Positions 33,744-41,647 of a stretch of 64,000 bases of DNA are shown here, piece after piece (the stretch's first letter is position 1; the number at the start of each line of letters is the position of its first letter). The notes below the pieces were generated by a model that was given only the letters and a program-made list of their open reading frames with translations, did not search any database and was not told the DNA's origin. Position numbers and translations under genes: made by a program. Origin of the DNA: Parabacteroides sp. TM07-1AC (lineage in GTDB: Bacteria; Bacteroidota; Bacteroidia; Bacteroidales; Tannerellaceae); contig NZ_QUKD01000001.1 in NCBI RefSeq assembly GCF_003480915.1, positions 992,001 to 1,056,000 on the forward strand. Reading direction: 5' to 3'.

Positions 33744-35171
33744 TCACTCATCCTTGAATAAATCATCATCCGAAAAGTCAAGTTCGGGAAAATTTTCCTT
33801 TATTTTACTCGGATCACCTTTGTAGAACACAAGCACATTTTGGTGCTGCTTACCAATCTTCCGGCTATTACTAAATTGCTTCCCGGCTCTCATTGCCAGG
33901 CTGCCTATGTTATTAACCAATATCATTTCATTGTAATAATGCAACCCCGCTTCCTGGAACGCGGCAATCGTATCAGGAACAAAGCTTCGGTACACGCCAC
34001 TCTTATCGCGAACCTCTCCTACGACAAACACGGCGAATCGATCAGGCTTCAACAGAGAACAACTCTTCATGATGATTTCTTTATACGCTTGCAAGAACTC
34101 AGGATAATCCATCGTCGATAGGTCTGCCGGATCATCACTGTACACTTCCAGATCGGCATACGGAGGACAGCTAAAAACCAAGTCAGCCTCGTAACCTTCA
34201 GCCAGGGTATCTATCTCTACACTATCTCCACAAATCCACAGGGGTGCGAACTTATGACCACCTCTCCCGTCGAACTCTTCCCCTAATACCTCTGCAGCAT
34301 TTTTACAGTTGGCTTCGACCTGCTCCGGCCTTAGATCAATACCATAATAAGTCATATCCAACATAGAAGCAACAATGCCACGAACGGAGCCACCGGCAAA
34401 CGGATCCAGGATATTACCATTCGATACATTAAACCACCGGTAAGCCAGCTCACATAGTACCGGGTCAAAGATCGACGTTCCGTCCATAAACGGGATACCA
34501 TGATCCTGGCAGTACTTCTGTAATTCATCCCACGAAGGATCAACTCCTGTTTTTTCTCGAATCAAGTTCCGGGCTTCGTAAACACGTGGCGGCTGAGCGG
34601 ATCGATTAAATGTGATTTCCTTCTCCCGACCATCATCGCTCTTAATACCTAGATCAAGCCAAGCGCGTTTCCGCTCCTGCCAGGAACCGAGTTTAGAATC
34701 AAGTACAGAGAAAGGCGGAATAATGAAACGTTCTTTCAAGCTGCCAATACGCCCCTTGTCCGGCTTTACATCATCAACGGAGATATCATCAATATTCAAA
34801 TCATCCACCTTAAACTCCCAAGCATCCAGCTCGTCGGCACCGAAATCTTCCACGATTGCGTCAAAGTCAAAAACTGACGTATCAGATGTGTAGTTGTCGG
34901 CCAGGGCAAGCGCCTTTCGCCGGGCATCTTCTGTCGACAGGTCGGTACGCTTGATTGCGATCAACTCCGTTCCATCCGACTCTATGATGCGAACTTTCAA
35001 TCCGAGTGCTTGCGCCTGTTCGTATACACCGTTCCCGGCAATCAAGCAATCATCATTATCAAACAATATTGAACGACCAGCTCCACATTCTTCGAGGCTC
35101 TTCCGAATCAGACGTTTGTTCTTATCCGTGTGAATACGATAGTTTCGGGGATCATACTTTAATTCTGCCAT
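33744..35171 (-). CDS. ParB-like domain fused to a DNA methyltransferase
   Basis: 475 residues. Residues 1-95 resemble a ParB/Srx-type domain (DPRNYRIHTDKNKRLIRKSLEECG, GNGVYEQAQALG). Residues 190-460 form a methyltransferase of the N4-cytosine/N6-adenine type: motif I LDPFAGGSVRG (256-262) and catalytic motif IV SCPPY (334-338), with the motif order IV after I. Such fusions occur in phages and are thought to modify phage DNA against host restriction. The target sequence is unknown. No matching restriction nuclease gene is seen. Confidence 0.85.
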   Translation of the reverse strand: MAELKYDPRNYRIHTDKNKRLIRKSLEECGAGRSILFDNDDCLIAGNGVYEQAQALGLKVRIIESDGTELIAIKRTDLSTEDARRKALALADNYTSDTSVFDFDAIVEDFGADELDAWEFKVDDLNIDDISVDDVKPDKGRIGSLKERFIIPPFSVLDSKLGSWQERKRAWLDLGIKSDDGREKEITFNRSAQPPRVYEARNLIREKTGVDPSWDELQKYCQDHGIPFMDGTSIFDPVLCELAYRWFNVSNGNILDPFAGGSVRGIVASMLDMTYYGIDLRPEQVEANCKNAAEVLGEEFDGRGGHKFAPLWICGDSVEIDTLAEGYEADLVFSCPPYADLEVYSDDPADLSTMDYPEFLQAYKEIIMKSCSLLKPDRFAVFVVGEVRDKSGVYRSFVPDTIAAFQEAGLHYYNEMILVNNIGSLAMRAGKQFSNSRKIGKQHQNVLVFYKGDPSKIKENFPELDFSDDDLFKDE

Positions 35172-35202
35172 ACTTTTATTCTAATATATAATAGGGGAAA
35201 TT

Positions 35203-35679
35203 CTATGAACCAAGATACTGCTGCATCACCCGAATAGCTTGCTCAACGCTCCGGACAATTACATATTTGCTCCCAGCGAGCTCTACCTGGCGCTGGTATT
35301 CTTTCTGTTCGGCTGACTGTTTGCCTGTTGACGTTTTGAACTCAAGACAAAGGGATGCATACCCTTTTTTCGGGATCTGCAGGATTACGTCGGCTACGCC
35401 ACGTTTAACACCTTGGCACTTCATGTTTTTCGCCTCAATCTTGTTCCGGCTGCCACCGTTCGGCACTGCGAAAAGAAGCCGGTCCGGAAGAGAGGGAAAG
35501 AACAAAGGTACTTTATTGAAGAACTCAGTCTGAATCCGGGCTTCCTCATTGTCGTGGTGCCTTTTTTGCTTAGGAGGGTTCTTTTTATCAGAGTAGCAGT
35601 TATAGCAGACATATCCACCTTCGGTCTCGATCACAGATACCGTTTCTCGGCCACACACAATACATTTCTGCTTTTTCAT
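35203..35679 (-). CDS. VRR-NUC domain nuclease with N-terminal zinc ribbon
   Basis: 158 residues. An N-terminal CxxC...CxxC ribbon (CIVCGRE, YVCYNCYS) precedes a PD-(D/E)XK VRR-NUC core: FAVPNGGSRN, KRGVADVIL and LCLEFKTSTGKQS (D, E, K catalytic set), ending QVELAGSKYVIVRSVEQAI. Phage VRR-NUC proteins act on branched DNA in replication or packaging. Confidence 0.88.
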   Translation of the reverse strand: MKKQKCIVCGRETVSVIETEGGYVCYNCYSDKKNPPKQKRHHDNEEARIQTEFFNKVPLFFPSLPDRLLFAVPNGGSRNKIEAKNMKCQGVKRGVADVILQIPKKGYASLCLEFKTSTGKQSAEQKEYQRQVELAGSKYVIVRSVEQAIRVMQQYLGS

Positions 35680-35777
35680 ATCTTAGTTTTACATAAGATA
35701 TATAAATCCGTAAAAGAGTACTAGATAAATCAGGACTAACGATTAATATCTAATGTTAGTCCTGACTTTGTAGCCCT

Positions 35778-36203
35778 TCAAAGTTTCTGATCAAGTATTT
35801 TGTTTACTTTAATACCACCAAGGTTACCTGATTCTAAAGTTATACTATTGTAAACATTGTTCCAGTTTTCGTTTACAGCCAAGAAGTGAAGTAATTCCCG
35901 GTATATTTGATAAGTATTACCAATCAGCCTCTTACGAACATCATCATCTTGATTACCACCATCATATCCATAAGAGGCGTTACGACCAAGCTCAGGATAA
36001 ACAATCCTTTTGATAGCATACAAATGTTCTTCTATTTTATCTCTTTTTTCACAACTATCATCGTGCCGAGCAAGAAGGGATGAAATAGTATTTCGCAACT
36101 CCGGCTGGCCGGCAGCAAACCGGCTAATATCTTCAAGACAGTTTGCTATTAGCAGAAGCTGTTCTCTATTTACTGTGATTTGATATAAATTTTCCTGCTT
36201 CAT
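35778..36203 (-). CDS. phage protein, unknown function
   Basis: 141 residues from the ATG at 36203 (MKQENLYQITVNREQLLLIANCLEDISRFAAGQ); upstream in-frame codons run into an inverted repeat region. Mainly helical, with a YGYDGGNQDDD loop. Similar proteins appear in Bacteroides phages near replication genes, without assigned function. Confidence 0.6.
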   Translation of the reverse strand: MKQENLYQITVNREQLLLIANCLEDISRFAAGQPELRNTISSLLARHDDSCEKRDKIEEHLYAIKRIVYPELGRNASYGYDGGNQDDDVRKRLIGNTYQIYRELLHFLAVNENWNNVYNSITLESGNLGGIKVNKILDQKL

Positions 36204-36237
36204 ATATTCACTTATTGCGTGATTTGAGCTATTTCCA

Positions 36238-36293
36238 GTTGTTCGGAAAAAACGAACAACTACTATCAAGATTAATCGGGATTTCCGATTAAT
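36238..36293. repeat. two adjacent inverted repeats upstream of the 141-aa gene
   Basis: GTTGTTCG-gaaaaaa-CGAACAAC (8-bp arms) and TAATCGG-gattt-CCGATTA (7-bp arms) lie side by side in the gap. Either operator sites or mRNA hairpins; no T-run follows. Confidence 0.6.
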
Positions 36294-36518
36294 CTATTCC
36301 TCAAAAATTTTATCTACATCTTCATCGTCCATCTCCTCAATATCTTTTTCTTCTGGCTGATAATACACCGCCGTATTGGTATTCTCCCAGTCCTCTTCAT
36401 AAATATTACTATCGCCCGCTTCGATGGCTAATGCTTTTGCTTCTTCCTTGCTGTTTGCTTTAACAAATACACCTATACATCGATGTACTGTTACTTCGTA
36501 TATTTTCTTGTCGTCCAT
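36294..36518 (-). CDS. DpnD/PcfM-like small protein
   Basis: 74 residues from the ATG at 36518 (MDDKKIYEVTVHRCIGVFVKANSKEEAKALAIEAG). The beta-alpha pattern, in which a strand pair is followed by NSKEEAKALAIE, is that of the DpnD/PcfM family found on phages and plasmids. The acidic tail is EEMDDEDVDKIFEE. The role is unknown. Confidence 0.65.
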   Translation of the reverse strand: MDDKKIYEVTVHRCIGVFVKANSKEEAKALAIEAGDSNIYEEDWENTNTAVYYQPEEKDIEEMDDEDVDKIFEE

Positions 36519-36537
36519 AAATTCAGTTCTTTTTAAA

Positions 36538-36849
36538 TTAGATCCATTCTCTATTGTCCCAGCTAGGATCAGATAATCTTTGTTCACCCAACTCCATATC
36601 GGATAAGCGTTCCTCAAGAGAATCAATGTCCTTAATCAGTACATCACGCGGAGCAGCACCTTTAAACTTCCCTACGATACCAGCTTCTTCCAATTGGTTC
36701 ACTATCCTTCCAGCGCGATTATATCCAATTCTGAATTTGCGCTGTATTAATGATGTGTTAGACATTTGTCTTTGAACTACTAAAATTGCAGCAGCTTGGA
36801 AATAGTTATCATATTCAGTCATTTCTTTGTACGGTTGCCTATACACCAT
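36538..36849 (-). CDS. stand-alone FtsK-gamma-like DNA-binding protein
   Basis: 103 residues from the ATG at 36849. Residues about 13-68 (YFQAAAILVVQRQMSNTSLIQRKFRIGYNRAGRIVNQLEEAGIVGKFKGAAPRDVLI) match the winged-helix gamma domain at the C-terminus of FtsK/SpoIIIE, which reads KOPS directional sequences. Here it occurs without the motor. It may recruit host FtsK or read KOPS on the phage genome. Confidence 0.8.
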   Translation of the reverse strand: MVYRQPYKEMTEYDNYFQAAAILVVQRQMSNTSLIQRKFRIGYNRAGRIVNQLEEAGIVGKFKGAAPRDVLIKDIDSLEERLSDMELGEQRLSDPSWDNREWI

Positions 36850-36880
36850 AAGGTTCAATTATTTTTATGTTTGAGCCTTG

Positions 36881-37672
36881 TTAGGCTACATCGTTAATAC
36901 TAATTTCTCCTTTCAAAACTCGCTCTACCTGCCTGTCGATTATCTCCTGAAACTCAATCTGGCAGATAAGAGTACAGTCCGGTATAATCTCTTCAACTGG
37001 GTCACCGCGCCATGTAGGTAGCTCGTCCAGGAAGATACGTCCGTCTTTATCTTTGAGGCATGTTGCACCAACATCACGCTCAATCTGTGCCATCTGAACA
37101 AACACTTCCGGAAAGTCCTTTCGTATCTTGTTCCAGTACCCCATTCCTCCTTTCACGCAACCTATGCAGTTATTATTGTTGTATCCCATCGAATACATGA
37201 CCGGTTGTTTAATCCCTGCTTTCCAAAGCATACCAAGCGCTTCCGGTTTCGTTATCTCCCGCTCTATAAGCGGGAACAACGGTTTCGTTTCCGGATATTG
37301 CTGCTTTAGTCGAATTGCCCGGTTAATTTCTTTCGGGTCGAAGTCGAAGCCCCAGACCTGGCCGTCCCAACTGCCAAGTTCTTTCTCTAACTTGTAGCGG
37401 ACTTTCTTCTTTAGTTCAAGAGTGCAAGCCGCACCATGGGCACTGTTTATCCAGCCTTTCCGAAGCACATCGGCCACACAACTATATTTATCGCTTCGGA
37501 TAATGTGGATTGGCTGACCATACCAATGTTCACAGTCTGAAAGAAAACGAGCGTTATCCGGATGCCCGGAGCCAGTCTCTATATAATAAACTTGCACATC
37601 ATTGTACAAGCTCAATGCTATTTTACAAGCAACAGCGGACGTTGCTCCGCAAGAAAACCATGCAATTACCAT
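36881..37672 (-). CDS. PP-loop/PAPS reductase-like enzyme
   Basis: 263 residues. The PP-loop-like FSCGATSAV at residues 6-14, YYIETGSGHPDNARF and GAACTLELKKKVRYK place it in the PAPS reductase/adenine nucleotide alpha hydrolase family. A C-terminal NNCIGCVKGGMGYW and later CTLICQ could bind a metal or Fe-S cluster. Phage members are called CysH-like but may act in nucleic-acid sulfur modification instead. No other sulfur genes lie nearby in the prophage. Confidence 0.8.
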   Translation of the reverse strand: MVIAWFSCGATSAVACKIALSLYNDVQVYYIETGSGHPDNARFLSDCEHWYGQPIHIIRSDKYSCVADVLRKGWINSAHGAACTLELKKKVRYKLEKELGSWDGQVWGFDFDPKEINRAIRLKQQYPETKPLFPLIEREITKPEALGMLWKAGIKQPVMYSMGYNNNNCIGCVKGGMGYWNKIRKDFPEVFVQMAQIERDVGATCLKDKDGRIFLDELPTWRGDPVEEIIPDCTLICQIEFQEIIDRQVERVLKGEISINDVA

Positions 37673-37696
37673 AACTCAGTTCTTTTTAGGTTTGAA

Positions 37697-38101
37697 TTAC
37701 ATTACATCTCTATAGTTTTCCGGCTCCCAATTATCAGTATTGCAATTGAAGCAATACCCCGTTTTAGGGTTTGTTTCATGCGAATGAGATCCGCATGTTT
37801 CGCACCAATAGCGCTTATCAATGTCCGGTTCCAGTTCTTTATTCTCCTTTCTTGTCTTTTGGATTCGTTCTGTGAGGATATCTGTTAAAGCAGGATTATC
37901 GAAAGCTCTACCATCATGCATTAATATGATTTCATCAATACTGTTATATCCGTATCTATTCCAGCAAATCTTCTTAACGATCTCCTGTTTTGACTCCACG
38001 TCCAAGCCAGGAACTATTTCATCTAAAATGTCGGCAACGGAATTTTTATACGCTTGGTCTGCATCAGAGACAAGCTTGGTTAATCTGTCAATTTTGTTCA
38101 T
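37697..38101 (-). CDS. phage protein with C-terminal zinc ribbon
   Basis: 134 residues. The N-terminal two thirds are helical; the C-terminus has WCETCGSHSHE...YCFNCNTD, a four-cysteine zinc ribbon. It lies between the 101-aa gene and the PP-loop enzyme. The function is unknown. Confidence 0.6.
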   Translation of the reverse strand: MNKIDRLTKLVSDADQAYKNSVADILDEIVPGLDVESKQEIVKKICWNRYGYNSIDEIILMHDGRAFDNPALTDILTERIQKTRKENKELEPDIDKRYWCETCGSHSHETNPKTGYCFNCNTDNWEPENYRDVM

Positions 38102-38107
38102 CTTTTT

Positions 38108-38413
38108 TTAGATTATAGCTGTTGAAAAATCAGGTGTATCATTTATATTGAGACTGTTTTCAATATCCACACCACACCAATCTTCTGGATCGCCTCTCTT
38201 TTCACCGTCTACAGACACATAACCAACACCCTCTATCATGTATTCTGTTCCGAATGCTGTAATATACCATGCTATTTGGCGTAGCATATCTTCTTCACTT
38301 GCACCGTCCTCTATCGCTTCACGATAAGTTTCAAGTGAATCTTTAAACTCTTCCGATTCTGGATCGTACTTCATACTAATGGTCGCGCTGACCTCTATAT
38401 CTATTTGTTTCAT
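38108..38413 (-). CDS. small acidic phage protein
   Basis: 101 residues, strongly acidic (PESEEFKDSLETYREAIEDGASEEDML) and aromatic (IAWYITAFGTEYMIEGVGYV). Its start codon overlaps the stop of a 30-aa ORF as ATGA. The function is unknown. Confidence 0.6.
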   Translation of the reverse strand: MKQIDIEVSATISMKYDPESEEFKDSLETYREAIEDGASEEDMLRQIAWYITAFGTEYMIEGVGYVSVDGEKRGDPEDWCGVDIENSLNINDTPDFSTAII

Positions 38414-38502
38414 GATTTTTTAAATTTACGCATAATGGAATACAAGGCTCTTAAATCTTTATTAGCTCTTTCCAGGTAATCTTCATCTTCCGCCCCTTCC
38501 AT
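38410..38502 (-). CDS. tiny phage ORF (30 aa)
   Basis: ATG at 38502 to TGA at 38410 encodes MEGAEDEDYLERANKDLRAL + YSIMRKFKKS. The TGA overlaps the next ATG (ATGA), a typical coupling arrangement, and it fills an otherwise empty gap. Composition (acidic N-terminus, basic C-terminus) is protein-like. Short length limits confidence. Confidence 0.35.
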   Translation of the reverse strand: MEGAEDEDYLERANKDLRALYSIMRKFKKS

Positions 38503-38546
38503 ATTACCTTCAATTTCACAAATTATAGTTTCTTATTTTTTAATAT

Positions 38547-39149
38547 TTACACCTTGTATTTACGTTCAAAATCATACTTTTTGAAATCATGTTCAGCAGC
38601 CTCTAACAAAGAAGAAGTTCGCTCACCTCGTGAATCTTTAAACCGTTCTGCCTCCTGGGTACTCGTATCGCAGGCCGTTGTCATTCGGTCATTGGTATAT
38701 TGATTTAACCACTCAAAGATGACCTGCCCGTCGATCCGGTCAAAGACCTTGCCGTAATACCCTTTCTTCGCACGAGTAAAACATAGCTTGAAATCATCTG
38801 GCTTCAAGAAATAAAATTCCTCGATAATCAAATCAGCCGTCTGAGCAGCTTGAGTATCTTTCATCGTCTTTCCAACATTGAAAAACATAACTAAATCAAT
38901 GATTATGTTTACCATAAATGCCCGAAGTTTCATTTCTCCGAAATTTTTGTTCATTACAGCAATGGAACAACTCGGAGATTGAAATACATCATTAACCGTT
39001 TTCGGGTGTAGGGCATTGTAATATGGCATCGGCAAGGCTCCTAAGATGCTCAAGGCTTGCTCTGTTGTTTTCGGCATTAGTTCTACCGGCAAGACTCCTG
39101 TTGTCGGGTCTATGCTGGCCAGGAGCTGTAATGCTTGTTGTTTGTCCAT
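38547..39149 (-). CDS. phage replication-region protein, unknown function
   Basis: 200 residues (MDKQQALQLLASIDPTTGVLP...). The central part (IIIDLVMFFNVGKTMKDTQAAQTADLIIEEFYFLKPDDFKLCFTRAKKG) resembles DUF6633-type proteins next to replication initiators in Bacteroides phages. Its first 158 nt overlap the upstream replication gene out of frame. Confidence 0.65.
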   Translation of the reverse strand: MDKQQALQLLASIDPTTGVLPVELMPKTTEQALSILGALPMPYYNALHPKTVNDVFQSPSCSIAVMNKNFGEMKLRAFMVNIIIDLVMFFNVGKTMKDTQAAQTADLIIEEFYFLKPDDFKLCFTRAKKGYYGKVFDRIDGQVIFEWLNQYTNDRMTTACDTSTQEAERFKDSRGERTSSLLEAAEHDFKKYDFERKYKV

Positions 39150-39897
39150 TTTGATATTTTTCTAAGTCACGTTTTGCCCATTTACGAAACGTGAGATTCG
39201 CACTAACATATTTTTTCAAAAGCTCTCGATAGTTATGCATCGAGACAAGAGTATCCTGGATTAGCTGAAGGGGAAAATCCTTCCTTATCCGCTCGAATTG
39301 TTCCTCGGTAAATGGCTCCTTAAGTTTTGCCACATTCGGAGCATTATCAGCAATCCATTGTATGAACTTTTCAAAATTCTCATTTTTCGGTTTCTCCGGC
39401 TTCGGGTCGGGGTCGTGCGTGCTCGCACGCGTATCTCCCTCCTCTCCTTTACAATCCTCTCCTCTCCTTTCCTCTACAGCAGGAGTATAATCGAATATTT
39501 CCGATTGTTCGAGATCATTCGCGAATGTTCCCGGATTACTTTGATTCTTGCCGGAAAGAACGTTTTCTATTACTTCTGCCGGAATTTTTGACTTTTGCGG
39601 TTTGTCAATGCGCTCACTGGAAAAGTCCATCACGTAGTAGCTCTTGTTTTCGTATTTAAGAGGTACAAGGATAGAGTTCTCAATCAGTTCTTGCAGCCAC
39701 CCAGAAACCTGCTGCTTACGAATATCTTCGCGGGCAGGAAAAACTTTCGACTTAATGATAGTTTCATTAGCAAGAATGACACCGCTATCATCAGCAAAGT
39801 TCTTCATGCCTATATAAAGCAGACAAGCCGGAAGAGATACGTTCGAAAACCTTTCATCTTCCCAAAACTCCGGTATGATCGTTCTTATTCTTGGCAT
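38992..39897 (-). CDS. DNA replication protein (initiator-like)
   Basis: 301 residues from the ATG at 39897 (MPRIRTIIPEFWEDERFSNVSLPACLLYIGMKNFADDSGVI), an N-terminal block shared by phage replication-initiation proteins with winged-helix folds. A disordered charged linker (EERRGEDCKGEEGDTRASTHDPDPKPEKPKNE) leads to a C-terminal helical domain (FEKFIQWIADNAPNVAKLK...LTFRKWAKRDLEKYQNG). It lies downstream of clamp and PcfJ/K genes. The start is 1 nt after the PcfJ stop. Confidence 0.72.
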   Translation of the reverse strand: MPRIRTIIPEFWEDERFSNVSLPACLLYIGMKNFADDSGVILANETIIKSKVFPAREDIRKQQVSGWLQELIENSILVPLKYENKSYYVMDFSSERIDKPQKSKIPAEVIENVLSGKNQSNPGTFANDLEQSEIFDYTPAVEERRGEDCKGEEGDTRASTHDPDPKPEKPKNENFEKFIQWIADNAPNVAKLKEPFTEEQFERIRKDFPLQLIQDTLVSMHNYRELLKKYVSANLTFRKWAKRDLEKYQNGQTTSITAPGQHRPDNRSLAGRTNAENNRASLEHLRSLADAILQCPTPENG

Positions 39898-39898
39898 T

Positions 39899-41233
39899 TT
39901 ATGCAATCATTTTCTGACGAATCAGGTTCATATTCTTCTTCACTAGTTTTACTATATGGTCGTGATACTCGCTTACACCATTGCAGACAGCACGGGACTG
40001 AACAATATCCATCGTTTCCAAGTTTACCTCTATTGTCTCAATACGCTTTCCATCGGTATCCTTAGCTGACAGTATCAAACATTCCGGTTTATTGTAATAC
40101 CCGTTTTGATACACGCAATGATGCATGGCTTTGCCTTCCTGATAAAATTGAGTAATACTCTCCAACGGGCAAATGACAATGTTACCATCTGTGATTTTCA
40201 TCCCGAAGAACTTTTCCATCCGTTCATAGAAACTGGCTATATCCTTCATGAGTTTTTCACGCTTACGGATAGCATTTATACGATCCCTTTCCTGTCTCTG
40301 TTTGGCTTCTATTGCCGTTTTCTTTATCATGAGCCTATCATGTGCAACTTTCAGGTTCTTTGGACAGACATAATAAGCATTACGCATATCCTTACCGAAA
40401 TAAGACAGTAAACATATGTAGTCTTCCCACATGGACGCATCCTTGATAACATAATGGTTGCGGTTGCAAATATTGAATGAAGGCTTATAACGAAGCTGAT
40501 AGGTACCAATCTTATACATGTGCTTCAACATGGATATTTGCCCGGTTTTGAGACAGAGTTCTACATCATTGCTTCCCTCCAAAAGGTTACGTATCAATTT
40601 CGATGGAGCAACATCTGGAAACCGTCGATTAAGTCCCCGCTTTTTCAATTCCAGAAGCAACTCTTTCCTTGGGTATAATTCTCCATGTATCGCATATAAA
40701 TCACCATGATAATTCCAGTAACTACTACCGTATTCACTTTTAATACTGAGAGGGTCACTATATATCCATCCATTACCTCCCATATTTATCGATCGAGCCA
40801 TGATAGTACGTTTTCCGTCTTTTCTAATCCACTCCTGAACAATTTCAATAAACATATAACTCACCGAAGAGGCTCCCTTTCGAGCATTTTTCCAACATAG
40901 TATATGTCGAACCACTTGAAATCCGCATTTCACTTGTAAGACAGACATACATACCTCTTCATGGCTCTTTTGTTTTCGACTAACCTTTATATTCAATCGA
41001 TGATGGCAATAAGGACATTCAGTTTTGTCACCCAAGATAGTTACACCCAATTCGCTATTACTTGTATCTACCCATGTCTTACCGCATTCAGAACACCATA
41101 GTTCATTTTTACACTTGTAAGCCAGATGTTCAAATACATATTCTTTCGCCCACTCTTTCTGAATATCCGTTATAGCAGGAAGTTTACCGCTTAGCTCTAC
41201 AACCAGCCTTTCCAACTTATTCCTCGGCTTCAT
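39899..41233 (-). CDS. PcfJ-like protein
   Basis: 444 residues. The PcfJ domain shows in EGKAMHHCVYQNGYYNKPECLILSAKD and IETIEVNLETMDIVQSRAVCN. Two zinc pairs in the N-terminal region (WCSECGKTW and ECPYCHHRL). PcfJ/PcfK pairs occur on conjugative plasmids and phages with unknown biochemical role. The gene sits 2 nt after the PcfK gene. Confidence 0.85.
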   Translation of the reverse strand: MKPRNKLERLVVELSGKLPAITDIQKEWAKEYVFEHLAYKCKNELWCSECGKTWVDTSNSELGVTILGDKTECPYCHHRLNIKVSRKQKSHEEVCMSVLQVKCGFQVVRHILCWKNARKGASSVSYMFIEIVQEWIRKDGKRTIMARSINMGGNGWIYSDPLSIKSEYGSSYWNYHGDLYAIHGELYPRKELLLELKKRGLNRRFPDVAPSKLIRNLLEGSNDVELCLKTGQISMLKHMYKIGTYQLRYKPSFNICNRNHYVIKDASMWEDYICLLSYFGKDMRNAYYVCPKNLKVAHDRLMIKKTAIEAKQRQERDRINAIRKREKLMKDIASFYERMEKFFGMKITDGNIVICPLESITQFYQEGKAMHHCVYQNGYYNKPECLILSAKDTDGKRIETIEVNLETMDIVQSRAVCNGVSEYHDHIVKLVKKNMNLIRQKMIA

Positions 41234-41235
41234 AA

Positions 41236-41646
41236 TCAGAACAGACTCATTTGTTGAACACTTTCATCTACCTTTTTCTTAGCCGGCTTCTTTTTGAGCG
41301 ATCGGTATTGTTCTTCGGCCAATCTCTTGATGGCAGCCTGACGGGCAGCGTTCTTTTCCTCCTCCGTAAGTTCTACTTTATGGGAAGAAGAAACGGAGCT
41401 ACCCGCAGAAACTTTTTCTATCTTAATATTCTCTTCATCGTAATAATGTACGGCCATGCCAAAAACTTCATCATCCTTCATAACCACCTCGGTTCCACGT
41501 TTACGAGCTTCACCTAATATATACCGGCAACAATCATCAACACTTTTTCCCGGTTTTGCATACGTTGCTGCAAACAATTTGTCGTCAACTGCGCGTTGAT
41601 CCAAATATTGCTTGATAACTATTTTAAAATCCTTTGGTGCTTCCAT
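41236..41646 (-). CDS. PcfK-like protein with C-terminal clamp-binding motif
   Basis: 136 residues. The N-terminal MEAPKDFKIVIKQYLDQRAVDDKLFAATYAKPGKSVDDCCRYIL matches PcfK. A basic, probably disordered region (SLKKKPAKKKVDESV) ends in QQMSLF at the very C-terminus, which fits the bacterial sliding-clamp-binding consensus QLxLF. The phage clamp gene is immediately upstream (1-nt gap), so a physical partnership is likely. Confidence 0.85.
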   Translation of the reverse strand: MEAPKDFKIVIKQYLDQRAVDDKLFAATYAKPGKSVDDCCRYILGEARKRGTEVVMKDDEVFGMAVHYYDEENIKIEKVSAGSSVSSSHKVELTEEEKNAARQAAIKRLAEEQYRSLKKKPAKKKVDESVQQMSLF

Positions 41647-41647
41647 A

